From assembly GCA_031280825.1 (NCBI GenBank), contig JAITGE010000002.1, positions 1-51,377 on the forward strand: a stretch of DNA of 51,377 bases, read 5' to 3'. The DNA comes from Oscillospiraceae bacterium (GTDB lineage Bacteria > Bacillota > Clostridia > Oscillospirales > Acutalibacteraceae). A program made the translations under genes and the position numbers. Positions 34,960-43,720 of the stretch are shown here, in pieces. The first letter of the stretch is position 1, and each line of letters opens with the position of its first letter. A model generated the notes under the pieces. It was not told the DNA's origin, searched no databases, and worked only from the letters and a program-made list of their open reading frames with translations.

Positions 34960-35396
34960 GATTACACGAGCTTTCCCCCGTGCCGGGTTCGACGAAGGAG
35001 CGTAAACGCGTTGGGCGCGGGCATGGTTCGGGGCAGGGCAAAACCGCCGGTTATGGGCACAAAGGGCAGAAGGCGCGTTCCGGCGCGAAGGGCGCGGGCT
35101 TTGAAGGCGGTCAAATGACGCTGGCCAGGCGCGTGCCGAAGCGCGGATTCAACAATATCTTCCGCACAGAATATGCCATCGTCAACCTTTGCACGCTGGA
35201 GCAGACGTTTGCGCCGGGTGCGGTGGTGGATGCCGATGCGCTCGTTGCCGCCGGCTTGCTCAAGAAGACGCTTGCGGGCGTGAAGATCTTAGGTGAAGGT
35301 GAGCTGAGCAAGGCTTTGACGATTAAAGCAGCGAAGTTCTCTGAAACCGCCAAGAGCAAGATAGAGGCGGCGGGCGGAACGGCGGAGGTGGTCTGA
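34956..35396 (+). CDS. rplO: 50S ribosomal protein L15
   Basis: The 146-residue assembly protein. [20 protein letters not shown], the glycine-rich [20 protein letters not shown] and [18 protein letters not shown] are complete. Four-base overlap with rpmD, one-base overlap with secY. Confidence 0.97.
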   Translation: MRLHELSPVPGSTKERKRVGRGHGSGQGKTAGYGHKGQKARSGAKGAGFEGGQMTLARRVPKRGFNNIFRTEYAIVNLCTLEQTFAPGAVVDADALVAAGLLKKTLAGVKILGEGELSKALTIKAAKFSETAKSKIEAAGGTAEVV

Positions 35397-36835
35397 TGCT
35401 ACAGACGATTGTCAATGCTTGGAGGATCGCGGATCTACGCAAGAAGATCCTCTTCACGGCATTTATTCTGTTGATTTTCCGTATCGGGTCGGCGATCACG
35501 ATCCCGTTTGTGGATTTCGCCGCGATTAACGATCTTGGCATCATTGCGGATGTAGACACCGGAAGCTCGTTCCTTTCCTACTTAAACATGATGACGGGCA
35601 ACGCGTTTAACTATGCGACGATTTTGGCCATGTCCATCACGCCGTATATCAACAGCTCCATCATCATGCAGTTGCTTACTGTCGCAATCCCCGCGTTGGA
35701 GCGGCTGCAGAAGGAGGGCGAAGAAGGACGCAAAAAGATTGCTTCTATTACGCGCTATGTTACGATTGGCTTGGCGTTAATGCAATCGACGGCTTATTAT
35801 TTCTATCTTCGCAACGGCGGCGGGCAGCAGAATGTTGTGACCTTTTTGCAGACGAACGCCAAGGGTGAGTTGTTCACAGGCTTTCCGGCGGTGCTGCAGG
35901 CGTTGGTGATTATCCTGGTGCTCACGGCCGGTGCGGGGCTGACCATGTGGCTGGGGGAGCGCATCAACGAAAAAGGTATTGGCAACGGTGTTTCGCTGAT
36001 CCTTTTTGCCGGCATTATTGCCCGCATCCCCAGCATTGCGACTCAGCTGTGGAGCTGGAAGGATGGCGGCAACGGCGTGCCGATCGGTTACGGTTTCCGT
36101 GGCGGTATCTTCACTGTGCTGGCGATTGTCGCGACCTTGGGCTTGTTGGGTATCGTTGCTTTTATTGTCTGGATGGATAACGCCGAGCGACGCATCCCCG
36201 TGCAATATGCCAAGCGCGTTGTTGGTCGGAAGATGTATGGCGGGCAAAGCACGCATATCCCCATTAAGGTGAACATGAGCGGCGTGATGCCGGTCATCTT
36301 TGCAAGCTCAATTTTAAGCTTGCCGCCGACGGTGGAAATGTTCCTGGACAGCTCCAAGGTCAGCGCGGGTTGGCAAAACTTTTTCCGTGTGTTTCAGCAG
36401 AACCATTGGGCGTATGCGATCATTTATTTCGTCATGATCATCGGGTTTGCCTATTTCTATTCTAGCATCCAATACGATCCGGTGGAAATGAGCAACAACA
36501 TCCGCAAAAACTCCGGCACGATTCCGGGATATCGTCCCGGGCAGCCGACAGCGGATTATATCCGGCGCATTCTCAATCGGTTGACGTTGCTGGGTGCGTT
36601 GCTGCTTAGCGTCGTGGCGTTGTTCCCCATTGTGTATTCTTTGATTTCCGGACCGCTCATGCATCTCTTTGGTGTGGAAAAAATCGAAGATTCCTATGGG
36701 CACGAGGTATTCCAGACGCTGCAAATTGCTATGGGCGGCACGTCTGTTATCATTATGGTTGGTGTGGCTCTTGAAACGGTGAAGCAGCTTGAAAGCCAAA
36801 TGATGATGCGGCACTACAAAGGTTTTTTGGATTGA
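35396..36835 (+). CDS. secY: preprotein translocase subunit SecY
   Basis: The channel-forming subunit of the SecYEG translocon. The 479-residue protein has ten predicted membrane segments, an N-terminal ADLRKKILFTAFILLIFRIG, ITPYINSSIIMQLL after segment 2, GERINEKGIGNGVSLILFAG (segment 5 loop), and PGYRPGQPTADYIRRILNRL (cytosolic loop C5), then ALETVKQLESQMMMRHYKGF at the end. It is longer than E. coli SecY (443), with extra length mainly in periplasmic loops, an estimate by eye. ATG overlaps the rplO stop. The next gene is map, not adk. Confidence 0.97.
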   Translation: MLQTIVNAWRIADLRKKILFTAFILLIFRIGSAITIPFVDFAAINDLGIIADVDTGSSFLSYLNMMTGNAFNYATILAMSITPYINSSIIMQLLTVAIPALERLQKEGEEGRKKIASITRYVTIGLALMQSTAYYFYLRNGGGQQNVVTFLQTNAKGELFTGFPAVLQALVIILVLTAGAGLTMWLGERINEKGIGNGVSLILFAGIIARIPSIATQLWSWKDGGNGVPIGYGFRGGIFTVLAIVATLGLLGIVAFIVWMDNAERRIPVQYAKRVVGRKMYGGQSTHIPIKVNMSGVMPVIFASSILSLPPTVEMFLDSSKVSAGWQNFFRVFQQNHWAYAIIYFVMIIGFAYFYSSIQYDPVEMSNNIRKNSGTIPGYRPGQPTADYIRRILNRLTLLGALLLSVVALFPIVYSLISGPLMHLFGVEKIEDSYGHEVFQTLQIAMGGTSVIIMVGVALETVKQLESQMMMRHYKGFLD

Positions 36836-37590
36836 TTAGCTTGAAGAGCGCGCGCGAGCTGGCTTTGATGCGTGACGCCGGGCGGATCGCCGCCGAAGCC
36901 CTCCTGCGGGTGGGCGAGGCGGTGAAGCCCGGGGTCACGACGGCGGAGTTGGATCGTGTTGCAAAGGAGTATATTATCCATTGCGGCGCGGCGCCGACTT
37001 TCCTGAACTACAACGGCTTCCCCGGCAATATTTGTGTTTCGGTGAACGAAGAGGTCATCCACGGCATACCGAGCAAGAAGCGCGTTTTGCGCGACGGTGA
37101 TTTGGTGAGCGTGGATCTGGGCGCGACCTACAAGGGCTATGTCGGCGATACGGCGGCAAGCTTTGCGGCAGGTAAGCTGAGCGAAGCGGTGCAGCGGTTA
37201 TCTGATACCACCAAAGCGGCGCTTGATGCCGCGATTGCAGTGGCGGTGCCCGGCGCGCGGGTGGGCGACATCGGCGCGGCGGTGCAGTCGTTATGTGAGG
37301 CGCGGGGCTACAGCCTTGTGCGGGAGTATTCCGGGCACGGCGTGGGCAAGGCGCTGCATGAGGATCCGTCGGTTTCCAATATGGGGACAGCGGGGCGTGG
37401 CGTCAAGCTTCGGGCAGGTATGACCATTGCGATTGAACCGATGGTCAACGCCGGAAGGGCGGCGGTGCGCGTGTTGCCGGATGGTTGGACGGTGGTGACA
37501 AAGGATGCCGCGTGCTCGGCGCATTTTGAGCATACGGTTGCCATCATGCCGGAGGGTGCGGTTATCCTGACGCGAGCGGAGGGCGACTGA
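36832..37590 (+). CDS. map: methionine aminopeptidase, type I
   Basis: Removes the initiator methionine from nascent proteins. The 252-residue protein has the metal ligands in order: [17 protein letters not shown]-like region ([20 protein letters not shown], two Asp), [15 protein letters not shown] (His), [12 protein letters not shown] (Glu) and HFEHTVAIM (Glu nearby). [20 protein letters not shown] carries the substrate-pocket His. The start is TTG at 36832, overlapping the secY stop (TTGA); another TTG at 36841 is possible. Type I without N-terminal extension. Confidence 0.95.
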   Translation: MISLKSARELALMRDAGRIAAEALLRVGEAVKPGVTTAELDRVAKEYIIHCGAAPTFLNYNGFPGNICVSVNEEVIHGIPSKKRVLRDGDLVSVDLGATYKGYVGDTAASFAAGKLSEAVQRLSDTTKAALDAAIAVAVPGARVGDIGAAVQSLCEARGYSLVREYSGHGVGKALHEDPSVSNMGTAGRGVKLRAGMTIAIEPMVNAGRAAVRVLPDGWTVVTKDAACSAHFEHTVAIMPEGAVILTRAEGD

Positions 37591-37862
37591 TGCAGGGAAC
37601 GGACGCGCTGCCGCGCGGTGTGCTGGTTCGATCTGTTGCCGGGCGCGACGCGGGCTGCTGGTTTTGCGTGGTAGGCGAGGCGGCGGGGTTGCCTCTGCTT
37701 TGCGACGGGCGGGAGCGCCCTTTGCAGCGCCCAAAGCGCAAAAACCGGAAGCATATCGAGCCGTTGCCTGCGATTGCACCCTTAGGCGAGGAAGCGTTGC
37801 GTGGCAACAAGGCTCTGCGGAAGACAATTTTGCGCCTGCGCAGGGAGAACGGGGAGGAGTAG
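37590..37862 (+). CDS. KOW domain-containing RNA-binding protein
   Basis: A 90-residue protein of the small family placed between map and infA in Firmicutes. [20 protein letters not shown] is a KOW-like strand-loop, [20 protein letters not shown] a basic tail. It probably binds RNA and may help ribosome function, as proposed for relatives (L14e/L6e-like). It overlaps map by one base and its end provides the infA ribosome site GGGGAGGAG. The last 30 residues are Arg/Glu-rich. Confidence 0.75.
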   Translation: MQGTDALPRGVLVRSVAGRDAGCWFCVVGEAAGLPLLCDGRERPLQRPKRKNRKHIEPLPAIAPLGEEALRGNKALRKTILRLRRENGEE

Positions 37863-37867
37863 CGAGC

Positions 37868-38086
37868 ATGGCAAAGTCGGATATGATCGAAGTTGAAGGC
37901 GTCGTTTTGGAGGCGCAGCCCAACGCAACCTTCCAAGTGGAGCTGCAAAACGGTCACAAGATTCTGGCACACATTTCCGGCAAGTTGCGGATGAATTATA
38001 TCCGCATCCTGCCCGGGGATAAAGTAACGTTGGAGATGAGTCCTTACGATCTCACGCGGGGGCGCATCACTTGGCGGAGCAAGTAA
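37868..38086 (+). CDS. infA: translation initiation factor IF-1
   Basis: The 72-residue OB-fold protein occupies the A site during initiation. [40 protein letters not shown] and [20 protein letters not shown] cover nearly the whole family. The ATG at 37868 follows GGGGAGGAG. A longer frame from 37664 is out of register with the family start. Confidence 0.97.
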   Translation: MAKSDMIEVEGVVLEAQPNATFQVELQNGHKILAHISGKLRMNYIRILPGDKVTLEMSPYDLTRGRITWRSK

Positions 38087-38116
38087 ACAAACCCGGCAAC
38101 GAAAGGAATGGCAGCG

Positions 38117-38230
38117 ATGAAAGTAAGACCTTCCGTAAAGAAAATTTGCGAAAAATGCAAAATCATCCGCCGCAAGGGGCGTATCATGGTAATCTGTGAG
38201 AACCCCAAGCATAAACAGCGCCAGGGTTAA
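38117..38230 (+). CDS. rpmJ: 50S ribosomal protein L36, zinc-binding
   Basis: The 37-residue protein [20 protein letters not shown], then [17 protein letters not shown]. Zinc ligands Cys11, Cys14, Cys27 and His32 are present, so it is the C+ form. Preceded by GAAAGGAATGG. Ordinary for the position between infA and rpsM. Confidence 0.96.
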   Translation: MKVRPSVKKICEKCKIIRRKGRIMVICENPKHKQRQG

Positions 38231-38264
38231 CCCGGCAAACCAATAAAGGAGGTGCACAGGCAAC

Positions 38265-38633
38265 ATGGCGCGTATTTCCGGTGTGGATCTCCCGCGCGAC
38301 AAGCGCGTGGAAATCGGCTTGACCTATATCCTTGGCATCGGTCGCACAACGGCCGCGAAGATTCTTGCGGGGACGGGGGTTGACCCTGATACCCGTGTGA
38401 AGGATTTGACCGAGGAAGATGTTTCCAAGCTTCGCGATTATATTGAGCGCGAGGTGAAGGTGGAAGGCGACCTGCGCCGCGATACCCAGTTCGATATTAA
38501 GCGGTTGATCGAAATCAGCTGCTATCGCGGGGTTCGCCATCGCAAGGGGCTACCGGTGCGCGGGCAGCGTTCCAAAACCAACGCCCGCACCCGCAAGGGT
38601 CCGAAAAAGACCATTGCCAACAAGAAGAAGTAA
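38265..38633 (+). CDS. rpsM: 30S ribosomal protein S13
   Basis: The 122-residue head protein that contacts the large subunit and the P-site t[39 protein letters not shown] and the C-terminal [20 protein letters not shown] are diagnostic. Preceded by AAGGAGG. Confidence 0.97.
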   Translation: MARISGVDLPRDKRVEIGLTYILGIGRTTAAKILAGTGVDPDTRVKDLTEEDVSKLRDYIEREVKVEGDLRRDTQFDIKRLIEISCYRGVRHRKGLPVRGQRSKTNARTRKGPKKTIANKKK

Positions 38634-38648
38634 GTCAGGAGGGATTCC

Positions 38649-39056
38649 ATGGCAACCAAGGCTGCCGCTAAAAAAACAACCGGCGCACGCCGTCGCCGCG
38701 AGCGCAAGAATATTGAACGCGGTGCGGCGCATATCCAATCCACCTTTAACAACACGATTGTGACGATTACCGATACGGCCGGGAACGCTCTTTCATGGGC
38801 AAGTTCGGGCGAAATGGGCTTCCGCGGTTCCAAGAAATCCACGCCCTTTGCCGCGCAGACAGCTGCCGAAACCGCAGCGCGCGCCGCAATGGAGCATGGG
38901 CTGAAGTTCGTAGAGGTGTTTGTAAAGGGACCGGGCGCGGGGCGCGAAGCCGCTATCCGTGCGTTGCAGACCGCAGGGCTGGAGGTCAGCATGATCAAGG
39001 ATGTGACCCCGATCCCGCACAACGGCTGCCGCCCGCCTAAGCGCCGCAGGGTGTAA
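38649..39056 (+). CDS. rpsK: 30S ribosomal protein S11
   Basis: The 135-residue platform protein. [20 protein letters not shown], the [20 protein letters not shown] block and [18 protein letters not shown] at the end are the family signatures. Preceded by AGGAGG. Confidence 0.97.
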   Translation: MATKAAAKKTTGARRRRERKNIERGAAHIQSTFNNTIVTITDTAGNALSWASSGEMGFRGSKKSTPFAAQTAAETAARAAMEHGLKFVEVFVKGPGAGREAAIRALQTAGLEVSMIKDVTPIPHNGCRPPKRRRV

Positions 39057-39080
39057 GAGAGTTATAGGAGGATTAAGCAT

Positions 39081-39707
39081 ATGGCAAGATACACGGGTGC
39101 GGTGTGCAAGCTTTGCCGCCGCGAGGGGCAAAAGCTCCACCTGAAGGGTGAGCGTTGCTACACGGGCAAGTGTGCGCTGGAGCGCCGCTCTTACGCCCCC
39201 GGGCAGCATGGGCAAGGTCGCAAAAAGCCTACAGAATATAGTATGCAGCTGCGTGCGAAACAAACAGCCCGCCGCTATTACGGGCTTTCGGAAGGGCAGT
39301 TCCACAAGTATTTCCTTATGGCTGAGCGCAAAACCGGCGTGACAGGCGAATGGCTGCTGCGCATTTGCGAAAGCCGCTTGGATAATGTAGTTTACCTGCT
39401 GGGCTGGGGTTCTTCCCGCGCGGAAAGCCGCCAACTGGTGACACACGGGCACTTCCTTGTGAACGGCAAAAAGGTGGATATTCCGTCCTATCTTTTGTCG
39501 GCAGGGGATGCGGTGAGTATCAAGGAGAAGAGCCGCGAGAGCGATAAGATCAAGCAGGTGGTGGAAGCCAGCGCGGCGCACCCGATCCCGGCATGGCTGG
39601 ATTTGAACCGCGACGCGTTGGAAGGTAAGGTTCTTGATCTGCCCGCACGTGAACAAATTGCCGCGCCGGTTGAAGAGCATCTGATCGTCGAGTTCTATTC
39701 CAAGTAA
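39081..39707 (+). CDS. rpsD: 30S ribosomal protein S4, zinc-binding form
   Basis: The 208-residue primary 16S rRNA-binding protein. Cys9, Cys12, Cys26 and Cys31 in the N-terminal domain form a zinc site (C+ form). [19 protein letters not shown] is typical. The S4 domain follows ([19 protein letters not shown] and [20 protein letters not shown]). In some bacteria S4 controls the alpha operon by binding a leader; hairpins lie between this gene and rpoA. Start follows AGGAGG. Confidence 0.97.
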   Translation: MARYTGAVCKLCRREGQKLHLKGERCYTGKCALERRSYAPGQHGQGRKKPTEYSMQLRAKQTARRYYGLSEGQFHKYFLMAERKTGVTGEWLLRICESRLDNVVYLLGWGSSRAESRQLVTHGHFLVNGKKVDIPSYLLSAGDAVSIKEKSRESDKIKQVVEASAAHPIPAWLDLNRDALEGKVLDLPAREQIAAPVEEHLIVEFYSK

Positions 39708-39718
39708 AGATGGAACCC

Positions 39719-39757
39719 GCGGCGAAATGCCGCCGAGTGAGAGCGGGCTTGCCCGCT
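39719..39757 (+). other. two hairpins in the rpsD-rpoA gap
   Basis: GCGGC/GCCGC (39719-39723 with 39729-39733, loop GAAAT) and AGCGGG/CCCGCT (39742-39747 with 39752-39757). Neither has a T-tract, so they are not simple terminators. They lie just before GGGGAGGT of rpoA and could affect its translation or mRNA processing. Confidence 0.5.
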
Positions 39758-39772
39758 ATTGGGGAGGTACTT

Positions 39773-40723
39773 ATGGTCGGAATCGAGAAACCAAAAATTG
39801 AAATTGCACAAATAAAGGCGGACGGCACCTTTGGGCGCTTTATCGTGGAGCCGCTGGAGCGTGGGTTTGGCACAACGCTGGGCAATTCCCTGCGGCGCGT
39901 GCTGCTCTCAAGCTTGCCGGGCTATGCGGTAACCACCGCCAAAATTGATGGCATCCTTCATGAATTTTCCACCATTCCGGGTGTGAAGGAGGATGTGACA
40001 GAAATCATCCTGAACCTCAAAAGCGTGATACTAAGGGTCATGGGCGACGAGGAAAAGCGGCTTTACATTGATGTTGAAGAACCGGGTGCGGTAACGGCGG
40101 CGGATATCCAAACGGATTCCGAAGTGGAAATTATCAACCCCGATTTGCATCTTGCCACGCTTGAAAACGGCGCAAAGCTGAGCATGGAGCTGACCTGCGG
40201 CTGCGGGCGCGGCTACGTTTCGGCCGAGCGCAACAAGGAAGAGCTGAAGCCGCCCATCGGTGTGATCGCCGTGGATTCCATTTTCTCCCCCGTTGTAAAG
40301 GTCAACTATGCGGTGGAAAACACCCGCGTGGGGCAAACAACGGATTATGACAAGCTCACACTGGAGGTCTGGACAGACGGCACGACCACCGCGCAGGAAG
40401 CGGTATCGCTTGCCGCCAAGATCCTCAATGACCACCTCACTCTGTTCGTTGGTCTCAGCGATGAGGTTTTCGACACAGAAGTCATGGTTGTTAAAAACGA
40501 CAGCCGAAAAGAGAAGGTCATGGAGATGATCATTGACGATCTTGACCTTTCCGTTCGTTCCTACAATTGCCTGAAGCGCGCCGGCATCAACACCGTGGAG
40601 GATCTGACCTCCAAAACCGGTGACGACATGATGAAGGTAAGAAATCTCGGGCGCAAATCGCTCGACGAGGTGATTGCAAAGCTCAACGCCCTCGGGCTGG
40701 AGCTTCGCAGGGATGACGAATAA
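39773..40723 (+). CDS. rpoA: RNA polymerase alpha subunit
   Basis: The 316-residue assembly subunit of RNA polymerase. The N-terminal domain shows [20 protein letters not shown] and [19 protein letters not shown]; the C-terminal domain (after about residue 245) has [20 protein letters not shown] and [20 protein letters not shown], which binds UP elements and activators. The longer frame from 39710 is rejected: ATG 39773 has GGGGAGGT five bases upstream and fits the family start. Preceded by the two small hairpins. Confidence 0.97.
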   Translation: MVGIEKPKIEIAQIKADGTFGRFIVEPLERGFGTTLGNSLRRVLLSSLPGYAVTTAKIDGILHEFSTIPGVKEDVTEIILNLKSVILRVMGDEEKRLYIDVEEPGAVTAADIQTDSEVEIINPDLHLATLENGAKLSMELTCGCGRGYVSAERNKEELKPPIGVIAVDSIFSPVVKVNYAVENTRVGQTTDYDKLTLEVWTDGTTTAQEAVSLAAKILNDHLTLFVGLSDEVFDTEVMVVKNDSRKEKVMEMIIDDLDLSVRSYNCLKRAGINTVEDLTSKTGDDMMKVRNLGRKSLDEVIAKLNALGLELRRDDE

Positions 40724-40768
40724 CCGAAGTCTTTTGCAAAGCCATCCGAAATAAGGAGTGTGAATCTT

Positions 40769-41320
40769 ATGCCTGGCAGCAGAAAATTGGGGCGCACAAC
40801 AGATCACCGCATTGCAATGCTGCGTGGTCTTGTGACCTATCTTTTGGAAAACGGACGCATTGAAACCACCGTCACCCGCGCCAAGGAAGTGCGTTCCCTT
40901 GCCGAAAAGTATATCACTATCGCCAAGGAGCCGACCTTAACGGCAAAACGCCGCGCCATGGCGTTCGTCACCAAAGAGGATGTCGTAAAGAAGCTCTTTG
41001 ATGAAATTGCCCCTGCGTATCGGGATCGTAACGGCGGCTATACGCGCATCACGCGCACCTATGCGCGGCGCGGGGACGCGGCAGAAATGTGCATTCTGGA
41101 GCTTTTGAAGGACGATAAGGCGGAAGAAAAAGCCAAGAAGGTAGCCGATCCTGCCAAGGGAAGGGCGACCCGCCGCACTCGTGGCAAGAAAGAAGAGGCT
41201 GAAACCGCAGCTCCTGTTGCGGAGGAGCCGCAGGTTGCCGCGGAAGACGCTACGACGGAAGCTGTTGTGGAAGAAGTTGCCGCAGCAGAAGCTGTATCCG
41301 CCGAAGAGGTCGTCGAATAA
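40769..41320 (+). CDS. rplQ: 50S ribosomal protein L17 with C-terminal acidic extension
   Basis: Large-subunit protein near the tunnel exit. Residues 1-116 are a normal L17: [40 protein letters not shown] and [20 protein letters not shown]. An extra tail of about 65 residues follows: first basic ([12 protein letters not shown]), then Ala/Glu/Val-rich and acidic to the stop. Family proteins usually end near 115-125. ATG 40769 follows AAGGAGTG. Last ribosomal gene in the superoperon. Confidence 0.95.
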   Translation: MPGSRKLGRTTDHRIAMLRGLVTYLLENGRIETTVTRAKEVRSLAEKYITIAKEPTLTAKRRAMAFVTKEDVVKKLFDEIAPAYRDRNGGYTRITRTYARRGDAAEMCILELLKDDKAEEKAKKVADPAKGRATRRTRGKKEEAETAAPVAEEPQVAAEDATTEAVVEEVAAAEAVSAEEVVE

Positions 41321-41337
41321 CCCCCAAACGAAAAAAG

Positions 41338-41390
41338 ACAGTGCAACTGCCTCGAGGCAGGGGGGCAGCGATGCTTCCCTGCCTGACTGT
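41338..41390 (+). other. alternative hairpins before the KDPG aldolase
   Basis: CTGCC (41347-41351) can pair with GGCAG (41356-41360), or GGCAGGG (41356-41362) can pair with CCCTGCC (41377-41383); the two share GGCAG and exclude each other. An outer pair ACAGT (41338-41342) / ACTGT (41386-41390) encloses both. No T-tract follows. It may be a weak terminator for the ribosomal operon or a regulatory switch; no promoter was seen in the gap. Confidence 0.45.
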
Positions 41391-41409
41391 ATTTTATGGA
41401 GGTAACGCT

Positions 41410-42045
41410 TTGAACGATCTTTTGGTTCGGCTTGCCCGCGTCGGCATCGTTCCTGTCATTGCCATGGAGGATGCCGCGCAGGCTGTTCCGCTTGCGCGCG
41501 CATTGACTGCGGGGGACATCCCGGTAGCGGAGGTGACGTTTCGCACGGCAGCGGGCGAGGAAGCCATTCGCCGCATTGCCTCCGAGCTGCCTGAGGTGCT
41601 TTTGGGCGCGGGAACGGTGCGCAGCGTTGAGCAGGTGCGGCGTGCAATTGCGGCGGGAGCAAAATATATCGTGACGCCGGGTTTGCGCGCAGACGTTGCG
41701 GAATACTGCGTCAAGAACGATATCCTGCTGTTGCCCGGTTGCGTCACGCCGTACGAAATGGAGTTGGCGATGGATCTGGGGATCACAACGCTGAAATTTT
41801 TTCCGGCAGAGCAGGCAGGCGGGCTGGATTATATTAAGGCTTGCTGCGCGCCTTATCCGGAACTGCGTTTTGTGCCGACGGGTGGTATCGGTCCCCTGCA
41901 TTTGCGAAAATATTTAGATTTTCCGAAAATTATCGCCTGTGGTGGCAGTTGGATGTGTCCTAAGGCAATGATTGACGCGGGCGAGTTTGATGCAATCACG
42001 CGCCTGTGCGTGGAAGCGATGAAAGTGAGGAACGGTGAACGATGA
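41410..42045 (+). CDS. eda: 2-dehydro-3-deoxy-phosphogluconate (KDPG) aldolase
   Basis: Splits KDPG into pyruvate and glyceraldehyde-3-phosphate. The 211-residue TIM-barrel class I aldolase shows GIVPVIAMED, AEVTFRTAAGEEAI (catalytic-region Glu), GAGTVRSVEQV, LPGCVTPYEME and TTLKFFPAEQAGG, whose Lys forms the Schiff base. The start is TTG at 41410, six bases after TGGAGGT; an ATG-start frame from 41341 would begin in the hairpin region. Overlaps the kinase gene by ATGA, so aldolase and kinase together carry out 2-keto-3-deoxygluconate catabolism. Confidence 0.92.
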   Translation: MNDLLVRLARVGIVPVIAMEDAAQAVPLARALTAGDIPVAEVTFRTAAGEEAIRRIASELPEVLLGAGTVRSVEQVRRAIAAGAKYIVTPGLRADVAEYCVKNDILLLPGCVTPYEMELAMDLGITTLKFFPAEQAGGLDYIKACCAPYPELRFVPTGGIGPLHLRKYLDFPKIIACGGSWMCPKAMIDAGEFDAITRLCVEAMKVRNGER

Positions 42046-43064
42046 AAAAAGTAGTGACTTTTGGGGAACTGATGCTGCGGCTTGCGCCGGAGGGTTATCT
42101 GCGTTTTGTGCAGGCGGAGCGTTTTCAGGCGACCTTTGGCGGCGCGGAAGCAAATGTTGCTTGCGACTTGGTGCATATGGGGCAGGATGCGGTCTTTGTG
42201 AGCAAGCTGCCTTCGCATGAAATCGGGCAATTGGCGGTCAATTCATTGCGCCGCTATGGCGTGGATACTTCTATGCTTCTGCGCGGCGGCAAACGGGTGG
42301 GCACGTATTACGTGGAAAAAGGCGCGTCTCAGCGACCCTCCAAGGTGATTTATGATCGCGCGGGTTCTGCGCTTGCCGAAGCGCAGCCCGGTGAATTTGA
42401 TTGGAACGTTATTTTTGCGGATGCGGATTGGTTTCATTTTACGGGCATCACGCCTGCGCTGAGCCAGAACTGCGCCGCGCTCTGCCTGGAGGCTTGTCAA
42501 GCTGCCAAGCGCTTGGGCGTGCGCATTAGCTGCGATCTGAACTATCGCAAAAATCTTTGGAGCCGCGAAAGGGCAGGGGAGGTTATGGCGGATTTGCTGC
42601 CCTATGTTTCACTTTGCATCGCAAATGAAGAGGATGCGGCGGATGTGTTCGGCATCCACGCCGCCGGGAGCAATATTGAGGGTGGCAGCCTGAGCCATGA
42701 AGGCTATGCGGATGTTGCGCGGCAGCTTGCGGAGCGTTTCGGTCTGGCGGAGGTCGCTATCACGCTACGGCAATCCATTTCTGCTTCGGATAATATCTGG
42801 GGCGCAATGCTTTATAGCGGCGGGCAGTGCTATTTTTCGCGGGAATACTCTGTGCGCATCGTTGACCGCGTTGGCGGCGGGGATTCCTTTGGGGCTGGGT
42901 TGATTTTTGCCACGCGCGAAGGGCAGACTGCGCAGAACCGTTTGGAATTTGCCGTCGCTGCGAGCTGCCTGAAGCATGCAATTGAGGGCGACTACAACCT
43001 TATCAGCGCCGACGAAGCTCGCAAGCTTGCCGCCGGCAGCGGCAGCGGACGGGTGCAAAGGTAG
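42042..43064 (+). CDS. kdgK: 2-keto-3-deoxygluconate (KDG) kinase
   Basis: Phosphorylates KDG to KDPG, feeding the aldolase encoded just upstream. The 340-residue PfkB-family kinase has FGELMLRLAPEGYLRFVQA, FGGAEANVACDLVHMGQDA (substrate end) and DRVGGGDSFGAGLIFA with the catalytic Asp. Four-base overlap with the aldolase gene. KDG usually comes from uronates or pectin degradation; those genes are not visible here. Confidence 0.9.
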   Translation: MKKVVTFGELMLRLAPEGYLRFVQAERFQATFGGAEANVACDLVHMGQDAVFVSKLPSHEIGQLAVNSLRRYGVDTSMLLRGGKRVGTYYVEKGASQRPSKVIYDRAGSALAEAQPGEFDWNVIFADADWFHFTGITPALSQNCAALCLEACQAAKRLGVRISCDLNYRKNLWSRERAGEVMADLLPYVSLCIANEEDAADVFGIHAAGSNIEGGSLSHEGYADVARQLAERFGLAEVAITLRQSISASDNIWGAMLYSGGQCYFSREYSVRIVDRVGGGDSFGAGLIFATREGQTAQNRLEFAVAASCLKHAIEGDYNLISADEARKLAAGSGSGRVQR

Positions 43065-43129
43065 CATACATTCTTTTTGAAAAGAGCATTTTGCACGGGA
43101 TGCCTTTAAATGAGAAAAGAGGGGTGAGG

Positions 43130-43663
43130 ATGCTGAAAAGCAAATATACCCCTCGTCTGGTTGCGTTTTATGGAATTTTTTTGGCGCTCGCCTTAGCGCT
43201 TTCGGTGGCTGAAAGCTGGGCGGCGCCCTTGCTTCAGCTGCCGCCGGGCGTGAAACCCGGGTTTTCCAATATTGTGGTGATGCTTGCCGCAGGCGCCATG
43301 GGCTTGCCCGCCGCGCTGTCGCTTGCGTTTGCAAAGGCGCTTTTCGCGGGGCTGACGCGGGGCCCGACAGCAATGCTGCTCAGCGGCGCGGGCGGCTTGC
43401 TGAGCGCATTTTTTGTGGGATTGCTCTTGCGGCGTAAATGGCGGCACTTTTCACAATCCGGCATTGGCATTCTGGGCGGCGTGGTGCACAACCTGGCACA
43501 GCTGGGGCTGGCGGCGTTGCTGACGGCAACGCCCGGCATTTTTTGGATGCTGCCGCAAATGCTGTTTTGCGGCGCGGCGGCGGGGGCAATCACCGGCACG
43601 CTGGCGCGTTTCATCAGTGCGCACTTGCGCCTGGGCAAAAGCAAAGAATGCAGGGATTCCTAA
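43130..43663 (+). CDS. Gx transporter family / heptaprenyl diphosphate synthase component I-like membrane protein
   Basis: The 177-residue hydrophobic protein has about five membrane segments, with GFSNIVVMLAAGAMGLPAAL, then GAGGLLSAFFVGLLLRRKW and GILGGVVHNLAQLGLAALLT. This pattern matches PF07456 (annotated as heptaprenyl diphosphate synthase component I, or Gx transporter), a family that looks like ECF S-components. The start is the ATG right after GAGGGGTGAGG. Its function is not established. No ferric or quinone genes are nearby; it follows kdgK by about 65 bases. Confidence 0.65.
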   Translation: MLKSKYTPRLVAFYGIFLALALALSVAESWAAPLLQLPPGVKPGFSNIVVMLAAGAMGLPAALSLAFAKALFAGLTRGPTAMLLSGAGGLLSAFFVGLLLRRKWRHFSQSGIGILGGVVHNLAQLGLAALLTATPGIFWMLPQMLFCGAAAGAITGTLARFISAHLRLGKSKECRDS

Positions 43664-43720
43664 GCGCGAGAGGCGATCTTTCCTTTCAAACAAACGCGTG
43701 TGCGACTGCATCAAAATTCT
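43664..43720. other. short convergent gap without clear terminator
   Basis: Separates the Gx protein gene (plus) from the SCIFF maturase (minus). No stable hairpin with a T-tract and no short cysteine-rich ORF was found. Confidence 0.4.
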
